From Sphingobium sp. MI1205 (GTDB taxonomy: Bacteria; Pseudomonadota; Alphaproteobacteria; Sphingomonadales; Sphingomonadaceae), in the NCBI RefSeq assembly GCF_001563285.1, contig NZ_CP005191.1, positions 186,001 through 250,000 on the forward strand: 64,000 nt of DNA, written 5' to 3'. The translations under genes were made by a program, and so were the position numbers. The first letter of the stretch is position 1. Every line of letters begins with the position of its first letter. Shown one piece after another: positions 8,517 through 15,552 of this stretch. The notes under the pieces were generated by a model. It ran no database searches, had not been told where the DNA came from, and worked only from the letters and a program-made list of their open reading frames with translations.

Positions 8517-9326
8517 TCAAAAGGCGAACGCGGTCTGGCCGCTCGCCTCGGTGAAGCTGGCGCTATCGCCTGCGGCGTAACGATCGCGGCCCAGCGGCGT
8601 CCATTGCAGATGGCCGGAACGATCGTGCGCAAACCATCCATCCTCAATGCCGTGGATGAAGGCCCACGCCTGATCCTCTGCATTCATGCGGCCCGTATTG
8701 ATGGGCCAATGCTCGCTGCCGCTATCCTGCTTGCACATGCTCGGCGCGGAAAACGTGCGGATGATAGAGCTGCGGTCTGCCGGTTCGGTCCCGCCCATTT
8801 CGCTCATGATCTGGCGCGCCTCGGCGGTGTTGATGTGGCCGCGACCGTTGCTGTCCCCATGGTTGGAATAGCGACAGCCGAAGACAACGGCCTGAAAGAT
8901 GCAGCTCGGTTCGGTGAACTCCTGTGTGTCGAGCAATTCGCGCCATTTCCCGGCGCTGATTAGATCAACGGCATGATGCCAAAGCCCATTGGTGCGGTTG
9001 CTATAGCCGTAGCGGTTCGTCACGCCTTCGCGGGCGATCTCGACGCCTAGCACTCTTTCAACGTGCTGCACGAAAGGATGGGCGGCAAGCAAGGGATGGC
9101 GAAGGCCAATCTTGCGCGGTTCGTCCTGCTCGGCCCGGATTACCTCAATCGGGAATTGAAACAGGCGCGAGGGCAGATTCCAAGGGGCAGGAAGCGGAAA
9201 GTTGCGGGGCACATCAAGCGCCCCGTTTATGTCCAGCAGGAAGCCACTTGCGGCAAAACCTGCGGCAACGATCTGTTCGCCCAGCTCGTCGGCCTGCTCG
9301 GTGCGGATCGCGGCGGCGGCGCTCAT
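8517..9326 (-). CDS. hypothetical plasmid protein
   Basis: A 269-residue soluble protein that I do not recognise. It has a Trp/His-rich central part (YGYSNRTNGLWHHAVDLI, CRYSNHGDSNGRGHIN) and no signal peptide or membrane helix. I chose the ATG at 9326 because it overlaps the stop of the preceding gene by four bases (ATGA); a longer frame upstream would run through that gene. It is the last gene of a two-gene minus-strand cassette whose downstream side has been replaced by the Tn3-family element. Confidence 0.65.
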   Translation of the reverse strand: MSAAAAIRTEQADELGEQIVAAGFAASGFLLDINGALDVPRNFPLPAPWNLPSRLFQFPIEVIRAEQDEPRKIGLRHPLLAAHPFVQHVERVLGVEIAREGVTNRYGYSNRTNGLWHHAVDLISAGKWRELLDTQEFTEPSCIFQAVVFGCRYSNHGDSNGRGHINTAEARQIMSEMGGTEPADRSSIIRTFSAPSMCKQDSGSEHWPINTGRMNAEDQAWAFIHGIEDGWFAHDRSGHLQWTPLGRDRYAAGDSASFTEASGQTAFAF

Positions 9327-9571
9327 GCGCTCAACTCCGCATAGGTGGCGCTGCACTCGTAACGGATAGCATCGCCATCCCACATAGGACCGGAAACGCC
9401 TGCGAACTTCGGCGCGCCCTGCAATTCAAAACGCTGGCGCGGGTTGCTGTTATAGTCGGTGCATTGGAAGCCCTCGACGGCGGCTCGGTTCACGATGATT
9501 TCAACTGTCCCGCCCTCGATCTCGATCCGGTCAAGTCCCTGCTCGGTCTGGCGGTAGATGCGGATTTTCAT
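9323..9571 (-). CDS. hypothetical small protein
   Basis: An 82-residue protein beginning MKIRIYRQTEQGLDRIEIEG, mostly beta-strand-like and without membrane segments. I do not recognise it. The start is the first ATG after the repeated leader, with a GGGAA-type ribosome site close upstream, and the stop overlaps the next gene. Longer open sequence upstream runs into the repeated leader and looks non-coding. Confidence 0.65.
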   Translation of the reverse strand: MKIRIYRQTEQGLDRIEIEGGTVEIIVNRAAVEGFQCTDYNSNPRQRFELQGAPKFAGVSGPMWDGDAIRYECSATYAELSA

Positions 9572-9587
9572 GTGTTTTCCCTTCTTA

Positions 9588-9832
9588 AATGGAGCCGAAG
9601 GCGATGAACGGTCATCGACTTCTGCCCGCTGGCGAAGCCGGGGGGGATGAACCGGCATTGAGGGCTGATCGCGGGGGAGGGGGATCACCCGCCCTGCACA
9701 AGCGAAGCGCGGAAGGGCGGGGAAACCGCCGCGATCACCAAGGGAGGCCGCTTGCGGCCGAGACGGCCAGGCCCTTGACGGGAAGGGGGGAGGCCGCCCC
9801 CCTTCGCCTGGACTAGATCCGCTTGCGATCTA
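9588..9832 (-). repeat. cassette leader repeat, copy A (interrupted by an IS)
   Basis: This stretch is about 70-75% alike by eye to 12487-12730. Shared words include ATGGAGCCGAAGGCGATGA, GGTCATCGACTTCTGCCC, GGGGGATCACCC and TGCGGCCGAGACGG. It continues beyond the inserted IS at 10674-10700 (GCGCGGCGGCTT.. GTCGCCTC). Both copies lie directly upstream of a minus-strand operon of small genes, so each may hold a shared promoter or a transcribed leader. Confidence 0.7.
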
Positions 9833-10673
9833 AGGCCTGTGGACATTCAGGATTCCCACGCTGCCTGATTTCTGATTCAGGATTCCCAAGGGGAGTTCTG
9901 AATGGACGAGCAGCGATTTGTGGTGACGGATGGGATATGGGCGCGCGTTGAACCCCACCTTCCCGGCAAGAAGAGCGATAGCGGTGTGACGGGTAAGGAC
10001 AATCGCATGTTTTTAGAGGCGGTTCTCTGGCGTGTGCGCACCGGTCTTCCATGGCGGGATCTGCCGCCGGAATTCGGCAATTGGAACAGCGTGTTCCGGC
10101 GCTTCCGACGATGGGCGAAGGGTGGTGTTTTCGAACGTCTTTTCAGAGAGATCCGCGGCGAGCCGGATTTTGAATACGCGCTGATCGACGGTACTATCGT
10201 TCAGGCTCACCAGAAGGCGAGCGGCGCAAGGGGGGGACTCACGCTCAGGCCATCGGGCGCTCGCGCGGCGGACTGACCACCAAGATCGTGGCGCTGGTCG
10301 ATGCGCTTGGAAACCTGTTCAACCTTGTTCTCCTGCCGGGTCAGGCTCATGACCTGAAAGGCGTCGCACCGCTGATCGAGGACGTAGCATTCGATGCGCT
10401 TCTGGCCGACAAGGCCTTCGATGCTGACTGGCTGCTTGCCGAGTTGGATGTGCGCGGCGCGAGCGCAGTCATTCCGCCCAAAGCGAACCGCAAGATCAAG
10501 CGCAATTACGACCGGCATGCCTATAAGTGGCGACACCTGGTCGAGAACTTCTTCGCGAAGATCAAGGAGTTCCGAGCCATCGCTACGCGCTACGAGAAAA
10601 CTGCCTGCAGTTACACCGCCAACTGGCACCTCGTCGCGACAATCCTCGCCGCGAAGTGAATGTCCACAGGCCT
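9833..10673 (+). mobile_element. IS5-family (IS427-group-like) insertion sequence
   Basis: An 841-bp element with 17-bp ends AGGCCTGTGGACATTCA, perfectly inverted at its two termini, flanked by TA on both sides (9831-9832 and 10674-10675) as expected for this group. It sits inside the cassette leader; removing it and one TA restores similarity to the second leader copy. It carries one transposase split in two frames. Confidence 0.88.
9902..10659 (+). CDS. IS5-family transposase, two frames joined by -1 frameshift
   Basis: The first frame (9902-10276) encodes the N-terminal part (FVVTDGIWARVEPHLPG, WRVRTGLPWRDLPPEFGNW) with the first acidic residue in LIDGTIVQAHQ. The second frame encodes the rest (GRSRGGLTTKIVALVD, LLADKAFDAD, RHLVENFFAKIKEFRAIATRYEKT). 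The expected sequence GGTHAQAIGRSRGG is restored if the ribosome slips back one base on the run of seven G at 10230-10236. Programmed -1 slippage on such runs is usual in this group, so I treat the gene as functional rather than broken. Confidence 0.85.
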
Positions 10674-10726
10674 TAGTCGAAAACGGCGCGGCGGCTTTGT
10701 CGCCTCGATCTGCCAGCAAGGCAGGC

Positions 10727-10742
10727 GGTGGCAGCTGCCACC
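10727..10742. repeat. 16-bp palindrome GGTGGCAGCTGCCACC, copy 1
   Basis: A perfect palindrome lying 12 bases beyond the stop of the methyltransferase operon. Identical copies follow two other minus-strand operons at 13486 and 15453. There is no U-run, so it is not a classic intrinsic terminator; it may end transcripts, bind a protein or mark cassette joins. Confidence 0.8.
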
Positions 10743-10753
10743 GCCTGCGCCAA

Positions 10754-12211
10754 TCATCCCGGCTTTCGGATCGCCAGCAAAACGGTGTTCACGTTGGTTC
10801 CGGCGTGGGCGAAAGAGCCGAGAGGAAGGTCGATCCATTTCCGACCATGGAAATAGATAGCGCTGCACCCCTCGATCATGCGGTGCAGGGCCTTATGGCG
10901 CTGATCCTCGCCATATTCGGCGCGGGCGCTCATGATCGCCACCAGCACGCCACCGGGTTTCAGGAAGGCGAGCGCGTGGCGCACATGGTCACAGTCTCGG
11001 CCGCGATCGAACGGCGGATTCATTATCACCGCGTCAAACGGTGTGAAGTGCTGCGGGTCCAGGGCGAGAAAGTCCCCCTCGATCGCATCCGCAAAACCAT
11101 GCACGACGCGCAATTCGTGAGCGAAGCCGGGTTGCAGCTCGACGCACGTAACATCGGCGCCGGCATCGCGCGCGGCAGTCGCGAGCGCGGCCTTGCCTGC
11201 GCTTGGTTCTAGAACGCGCTGGCCTTGGCCGATCCTCGCATGTTCGATCACTTGCGCCGCGATCTCTGGCGAGGTCATGAACGCGCCGAAATTCTTGGCA
11301 GGCGTGACGTGATAGGCGGGGGCGGTTTCGGCCTCGGTCGTATCGTAGCTGTCGCCAATGGCTTCGCCGTAATACTCCGCGAGCAAGAGATTGACGCTCT
11401 GCAACATATCGTCGCGCTCGAACCAAATGTGCAGATTGCCATTCTTGAAGATTCGGACGCGGAAATAATCGCCCTGCAGAACGGTCGGCAGTGACGCGCG
11501 GTCACGCGCGGCCTGGCCGACAAGACTAGCGATGCTTGCCGCCTCGGCGACGGGGGGCTTGCCGTCCAGTTCGAGAAAAACGCGCTCCACGTCGCGCAGC
11601 GTGTCGCGGCGCTCGTAGCGCTCCCATGATCCCCATGTGTTTATCGCGCCTTCGATGATGAGCCGCGCGCCGATCTTGAAACCGTTGTGCGAACGAAAGC
11701 GGCGGTCCAGCTTGGCGAAGACATTGGCGATCCCGCGCAAATAGAGGTCGCGGCGATTTGTCCAGATATGGCCGAAAGTGGCGGTGCAATTGTCGGGCGT
11801 GAACGGAACGGGGGCATCGCGTAGCCCGTCATGAAATTCCTTTCGGGCCTGCTGGTCTAGCAGCTGGTCAAAGCCCAGCTGCTCCATGAGAGCGGTCCAG
11901 CATCGCCGGTCCATCGTTTCGGTTAGGACGCGCGCGAAATTGTCGCGTGCCTCGATAGTCTCGCGCGATCCCGTCTCCTTGTCGCGCCGCTCGATAGGCT
12001 GCGACTGGATGAAAGCGCGCGTCAATGTGTCCTCGGTCCAGTCCCGTCCACATGAGAGCGAAAGCGCGCCGCCAACGGTAAGCCGCGCCGCCTCATCGCG
12101 GGTCGAATGGTAGGTGTCATACAGGTTCAGCCAAAGGGTTATGGCCTTGTCCCGGCCCTCGCAAATGTCGGCGATCTGCGCGGGCGTCATAAGCTCTTGC
12201 CCCATGCTCAC
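10754..12211 (-). CDS. DUF4942-domain DNA methyltransferase
   Basis: A 485-residue protein with two parts. The first ~280 residues resemble DUF4942 (AINTWGSWERYERRDTLRDVERVF, GNLHIWFERDD). The C-terminal part is a class I SAM-dependent methyltransferase: SAM-binding motif VLEPSAGKAALA, an acidic residue in CVELQP, and catalytic motif IMNPPFDRG typical of N6-adenine enzymes. It is plasmid-encoded without a cognate endonuclease, so it probably modifies plasmid DNA against restriction or acts in regulation. Its start overlaps the upstream 86-residue gene by four bases. Confidence 0.85.
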   Translation of the reverse strand: MSMGQELMTPAQIADICEGRDKAITLWLNLYDTYHSTRDEAARLTVGGALSLSCGRDWTEDTLTRAFIQSQPIERRDKETGSRETIEARDNFARVLTETMDRRCWTALMEQLGFDQLLDQQARKEFHDGLRDAPVPFTPDNCTATFGHIWTNRRDLYLRGIANVFAKLDRRFRSHNGFKIGARLIIEGAINTWGSWERYERRDTLRDVERVFLELDGKPPVAEAASIASLVGQAARDRASLPTVLQGDYFRVRIFKNGNLHIWFERDDMLQSVNLLLAEYYGEAIGDSYDTTEAETAPAYHVTPAKNFGAFMTSPEIAAQVIEHARIGQGQRVLEPSAGKAALATAARDAGADVTCVELQPGFAHELRVVHGFADAIEGDFLALDPQHFTPFDAVIMNPPFDRGRDCDHVRHALAFLKPGGVLVAIMSARAEYGEDQRHKALHRMIEGCSAIYFHGRKWIDLPLGSFAHAGTNVNTVLLAIRKPG

Positions 12212-12468
12212 GCCTCCCCGGCAATGAGAGCGCCAAAGCCGAAGCCCTCGGCGGCGTCCTCGATGGTGGTCACGAGGCCGTCAAAATCTTCCTCCGGCCC
12301 TAGCAGCTCGGCAATCTCGATGACGGCGGGAAGGTCAGCGCCATGGTTCTCGGCAAGGTCTTTGATGTAGCCGAAGCGATCAAAGTTGCCCTCTTCCTCA
12401 TAGCGCGCGAGCGAAATGGTGCGGGCGGCGTTGATCCGAAGGATCGTTGCCAGCGGAATGTCGGTCAT
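12208..12468 (-). CDS. small hypothetical protein, cotranscribed with methyltransferase
   Basis: An 86-residue acidic protein (MTDIPLATILRINAARTISL at the start; an EDAAEGFGFGALIAGEA tail). I do not recognise it. Its stop overlaps the methyltransferase start (ATGA), so the two are coupled. It is the first gene after leader repeat B. Confidence 0.65.
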   Translation of the reverse strand: MTDIPLATILRINAARTISLARYEEEGNFDRFGYIKDLAENHGADLPAVIEIAELLGPEEDFDGLVTTIEDAAEGFGFGALIAGEA

Positions 12469-12486
12469 GTGCTGTTCCCTGCCTAG

Positions 12487-12730
12487 AATGGAGCCGAAGG
12501 CGATGACGGGTCATCGACTTCTGCCCAGCGGCGAGCGGGGTCGGGGAATGGCGCAAATGAGGGCCGAGCATGGGGAGGGGGATCACCCGGCCTGCACGGA
12601 GCGTAGCGAAGGAAGGGCGGGGAAACCCCCATGGTCGCCAAGCGAGGCCGTTTGCGGCCGAGACGGTCCAGCCCTTGCGCCAGGGGGCCGGAACAGGCCC
12701 CTAGATCGAATGAATGACGCGGCGGCTCGT
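12487..12730 (-). repeat. cassette leader repeat, copy B
   Basis: Clearly related to 9588-9832, as described for copy A. It fills most of the 341-base gap between the 86-residue gene and the next gene upstream. The open frame through it (ending in AEVDDPSSPSAPF-like residues in both copies) has poor coding character, so I treat it as a non-coding leader. Confidence 0.7.
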
Positions 12731-12809
12731 CCGCCTCAATACTGCATGTCGCTTGTGACATGCCAACAAACAGCACCGGAAGAATCCGAGTAATCGGATC
12801 CTCCGTCAT

Positions 12810-13046
12810 TTAGTTGCCGGCGCGGTATCGCGTCACGTCCGCATGAGGCTTGCGCCGGCACTGGCTGCACCGGAGCCGCGCGATCAGCTCGTATATACGC
12901 GTATCGAAGGAAATGCGCCGGGAGCGGGCAAACTCGCCCAGGGGCACGGCGACATGCCGCCCGCAAGCGCAATGGATGCGCAGATAGCAGCTTTGCCGAT
13001 ACCAGATCGGATCAACGGGCTTGGGGCGGTTGTAGTTCGCGGCCAT
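12810..13046 (-). CDS. small zinc-ribbon-like hypothetical protein
   Basis: A 78-residue basic protein with two Cys pairs spaced like a zinc ribbon: CACGRH near residue 27 and CSQCRRK near residue 61. The start at MAANYNRPKP is preferred over one nine codons upstream. The family is unrecognised. Structural zinc binding is inferred from the cysteines; it may bind DNA or RNA. Confidence 0.6.
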   Translation of the reverse strand: MAANYNRPKPVDPIWYRQSCYLRIHCACGRHVAVPLGEFARSRRISFDTRIYELIARLRCSQCRRKPHADVTRYRAGN

Positions 13047-13269
13047 GCCGCGCTTATGCGCCAAAGAGAACAAGAGCGGAACATTCTCGCGATAGACCGC
13101 TTATTGGAACGGCAAGGATTTTGCGCTATATAGGGGATGGCTTCATTGACGGTCAGTCAATGCACCTACCTGAGCCCGCCATGCTGCGAACGTGGCGGGC
13201 TCAAACTTTCCGCCCCGCCAAGCGTTAGATAGATGGGCGGAGACCCTGCGAAGGCCCCCGCCCGCTGGG
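13047..13269. other. intergenic region with hairpin and partial repeat of toxin leader
   Basis: Bases 13137-13175 (ATGGCTTCATTGACGG...TGCACCTACC) look like a decayed second copy of the toxin-peptide 5' region at 13337-13376. A 10-bp-stem hairpin lies at 13172-13202 (GAGCCCGCCA/TGGCGGGCTC). Confidence 0.5.
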
Positions 13270-13356
13270 TCAGTCTTTACGCTGCCCCAGCTTTACAATC
13301 GCGATCACGAGCGCAACGGCTGCGATCGTCAATTGCATGGCTTCATATGTAGTCAA
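13270..13356 (-). CDS. putative holin-like (type I) toxin peptide, 28 aa
   Basis: A tiny frame on the minus strand. From TTG 13356 it reads (M)TTYEAMQLTIAAVALVIAI followed by VKLGQRKD and a stop. The layout is a short polar start with Tyr-Glu-Ala, one hydrophobic helix of about 15 residues and a charged tail, which matches putative holin-like toxins and membrane toxins of type I systems. A perfect AGGAGG lies nine bases upstream of the TTG (plus-strand CCTCCT at 13366-13371). An internal ATG would give a 22-residue form. An antisense RNA should overlap if this is a type I module; I could not define one. Confidence 0.55.
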   Translation of the reverse strand: MTTYEAMQLTIAAVALVIAIVKLGQRKD

Positions 13357-13485
13357 TCAAATGCACCTCCTTTGAGCGGTAGGATTTGCGCCGGAGACTG
13401 CGAACCTCCGATGCCACCGCCCAAAGCTATGATACACAAAATCGCCGCGCGTGTGTGGCGACGGGCTTCACAATTTCGTGATGCC

Positions 13486-13501
13486 GGTGGCAGCTGCCAC
13501 C
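13486..13501. repeat. 16-bp palindrome GGTGGCAGCTGCCACC, copy 2
   Basis: Identical to 10727-10742. It lies 14 bases past the stop of the minus-strand operon that ends at 13516. Confidence 0.8.
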
Positions 13502-13515
13502 GCCAACCCACGCCA

Positions 13516-14055
13516 TCATTCCATGATTGCACCCTCGAAGCGCGCGATCAGCTGCTCGGCAAGGGAGTTGATTTCGGCGGGATCGGAGGTTTCGGTGCAA
13601 TCGCTCCCCACAACAGCGTCAAACGAACCGCCGTTGAGTTGGACGACGCGGACAAGCCAAACATCGCGGCGAATTTCGCATTGATCGGGTAGCGGCCTTC
13701 CCATGATCTCGTGGAATGTCAGGTCAACCCATTGGCGAATGTCCGGATCGGATGCCGCGTCAGCAAAGTCGGCGCGGCCCGCCATGACGCTGTATCGTTC
13801 GCCCAGCATGAATTGACGATCGCGCGCGCGTCGATCCTGTTCGATCCGCTTCACGCGATCTTTCTCCGCGCGCTTCGCGGCCTGTTTCATCCGAACATCG
13901 TCGGCGCTGCTCGCCAGCGCCGCAATCATGTTGGGGACGCGCGCGGGCATGTAATGCCCCGCGCGCTCGGCCGCCTCGATCACGAATTGCAACTCGCTGA
14001 TCTCAGTTGGGGACAGGGTAGCGCGAACCGCGCTCGCCGTGTTGCTGACTTTCAT
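13516..14055 (-). CDS. hypothetical plasmid protein
   Basis: A 179-residue protein, largely helical, with a strongly basic/charged central region (MKQAAKRAEKDRVKRIEQDRRARDRQF) that could form a coiled coil. No membrane segment. I do not recognise it. I chose ATG 14055 because it overlaps the preceding stop (ATGA). It is the last gene of a cassette followed by the 16-bp palindrome. Confidence 0.65.
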   Translation of the reverse strand: MKVSNTASAVRATLSPTEISELQFVIEAAERAGHYMPARVPNMIAALASSADDVRMKQAAKRAEKDRVKRIEQDRRARDRQFMLGERYSVMAGRADFADAASDPDIRQWVDLTFHEIMGRPLPDQCEIRRDVWLVRVVQLNGGSFDAVVGSDCTETSDPAEINSLAEQLIARFEGAIME

Positions 14056-14261
14056 GGCTGCGGCTCCGGGTCCGCCTTGGCCTTGTAGGGCGCAAGGCCG
14101 ATCCATGATCCGGTGCCGCCGCGGAACTGGCGCACAACGTCGCCGCCATCCCAATGGCCGGTGAAGATGCCCCGGCGGTTGATACCGCCAACGGGCCGCG
14201 TCCGCGCGGCTAGGAGGCGCGCGCGGCGGGTGTCTCTATCAAGGTGGCGCATGGGCTCCAT
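14052..14261 (-). CDS. small hypothetical protein
   Basis: A 69-residue Arg/Gly-rich protein (starts MEPMRHLDRDTRRARLL). The WDGGDVVRQF and GSWIGL segments look folded. It overlaps the next gene by four bases and follows the previous one by about 12. Function unknown. Confidence 0.55.
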   Translation of the reverse strand: MEPMRHLDRDTRRARLLAARTRPVGGINRRGIFTGHWDGGDVVRQFRGGTGSWIGLAPYKAKADPEPQP

Positions 14262-14273
14262 GGTCGATCCTTC

Positions 14274-14540
14274 CTATTCGCTGGCGGTGTCGAGGGTGTT
14301 GCCGATCTCGTCGGCGTCGAAGTCCTCAAGGGCTGAAATCGCGTTCTCGAGTTCGGATATTGCGGCGTCCATCTTCTCCGCGCCTTCGCCGTCAGCAAGG
14401 CTCGGGGGAAGATTGTCGCGGGCGGACTGCTCGTCGTCCTTGACGGTTTCGAGCATTTCGCGCGCCTCATCAAAGAGGGCTTTGCCCTGATCGATCAGGG
14501 CGCGCGCTGCGGCGATCTGCTTGCGGCGCTCGCGGTTCAT
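14274..14540 (-). CDS. small acidic helical hypothetical protein
   Basis: An 88-residue acidic, probably coiled-coil protein (MNRERRKQIAAARALIDQGK; AISELENAISALEDFDADEI). It overlaps the preceding gene by four bases. Function unknown. Confidence 0.65.
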   Translation of the reverse strand: MNRERRKQIAAARALIDQGKALFDEAREMLETVKDDEQSARDNLPPSLADGEGAEKMDAAISELENAISALEDFDADEIGNTLDTASE

Positions 14541-14824
14541 GCTGCCCCCCTCACGTCGCCGCGAACGATCTGGAAACCTGCGCGGTCCAGCTCGTCACAA
14601 AGAGCGCGCTTCCTTTCCTCGCGGGAGCCGCTGCTTGCGATGTAGCTGCACCGGCCCTGATGGAAGGCGAAGCCTGCGCGTTTCAGGCATCCGCGAAACC
14701 GCTGGTGGGTGCGTTCGCTCCAATCGAAGGTGCCCGCATAGTTGCGGAAGGCGGCGACGGCATAGACGGAACCGTAATTCTCATCACGCCAGTTCAATTC
14801 GATCTCCGGACGGGCTTTGCTCAT
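14537..14824 (-). CDS. small hypothetical protein
   Basis: A 95-residue protein beginning MSKARPEIELNWRDENYGSV. The start is taken at the ATG preceded by an AAGGAGG-like site within CTTCCTCC on the plus strand. A longer frame upstream overlaps the DUF3768 gene and is unlikely. Unrecognised family with Trp/Tyr-rich core. Confidence 0.6.
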   Translation of the reverse strand: MSKARPEIELNWRDENYGSVYAVAAFRNYAGTFDWSERTHQRFRGCLKRAGFAFHQGRCSYIASSGSREERKRALCDELDRAGFQIVRGDVRGAA

Positions 14825-14835
14825 GACTGCCTCCT

Positions 14836-15225
14836 TCAATATTCGTTGGCGAGAAGGATCGTGAGCACGCGCGTCGTGGCGTCGGGATTCCAAGGTTCGG
14901 CGCTGCCAAACTCTAGCTCGCGGTCGTAATAGTCGATCTTCCACATGACGGAGAGGGCGGGCCGCGTGTCGTCGTCGGTCCAGCGGGTATGCCATTGGCC
15001 GGTCACGTCGCGATAAAGGAAACCGGCGTCATGCTCGCCCCTCGGGTCATTGTCCGGGGTGAAATCCTCGAAGCTCTCGATCAGCTTGAAAATGTCGGTC
15101 TGCGCGCTGGCATCGAGCGCCCCGATTCCCTGCGTAACCACGGTGCGGCAAGTGACGCCCATGGTCCGCCGCGCAAGGTCGTTAAGCGCCGCGATGGTCG
15201 CGATCTGCTCGGGGGTAATCTCCAT
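14836..15225 (-). CDS. DUF3768-family protein
   Basis: A 129-residue protein that fits my recollection of DUF3768: an N-terminal helix (IATIAALNDLARRT), then FTPDNDPRGEHD and VMWKIDYYDRELEFGS followed by DPATTRVLTILLA-like sequence at the C-terminus. The family is common next to ArdC-type genes on alphaproteobacterial plasmids and has no known function. It heads a five-gene minus-strand operon with tight spacing or overlaps. Confidence 0.75.
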   Translation of the reverse strand: MEITPEQIATIAALNDLARRTMGVTCRTVVTQGIGALDASAQTDIFKLIESFEDFTPDNDPRGEHDAGFLYRDVTGQWHTRWTDDDTRPALSVMWKIDYYDRELEFGSAEPWNPDATTRVLTILLANEY

Positions 15226-15552
15226 TCTTCCTCACTCCTTCAGGCGAAGCCGCTGCCTGCGGCCTGCGGCTCTGACCCGCTGGCGAAGCGCGGGATGGGG
15301 AGGGGGGAGCAAAATCGATGGGAGTGGTGCGGGCGGCGCGGCTAGGGAGGCCCGGCGCGCGTGAGCGTGCCGATCTGGCCGAACTTGGCGCGCAACCCGG
15401 TCCTGTCGATTATGCTTCGGGAACGAAAGGGCGGGTGCCCTTGGTGTTCCCCGGTGGCAGCTGCCACCACTGACGGGGCGCGGCCCTGGGCCGCTCGATC
15501 CTATGTGGCAGCTGACAAACTATCAGCGCGCGGCCCTCGGCCGCTCGATTGA
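15226..15552. other. intergenic leader with palindromes and short direct repeats
   Basis: The gap holds a G-rich leader (15240-15350) weakly like the other cassette leaders, the palindrome at 15453-15468, a degenerate palindrome copy near 15504-15518, and a short direct repeat (CGCGGCCCTGGGCCGCTCGAT near 15478 and 15530). I see no gene. Confidence 0.6.
15453..15468. repeat. 16-bp palindrome GGTGGCAGCTGCCACC, copy 3
   Basis: Identical to the copies at 10727 and 13486. It lies about 85 bases past the stop of the Fic gene. A degenerate copy (GTGGCAGCTGACAA) follows at 15505. Confidence 0.8.

Noticed and set aside
10754..12211. DUF4942 methyltransferase as part of a restriction-modification system
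   Set aside because: No endonuclease, specificity subunit or methyl-directed nuclease is encoded beside it. The neighbours are small plasmid hypotheticals.
12483..12809. A 108-codon minus-strand frame through leader repeat B
   Set aside because: The corresponding frame in leader copy A is not maintained over its length, and the sequence is Pro/Arg/Ser-rich without coding character, so a non-coding leader fits better.
13172..13202. Hairpin GAGCCCGCCA/TGGCGGGCTC as an intrinsic terminator
   Set aside because: No T-run follows on either strand. It may form in RNA, but I cannot call it a terminator.
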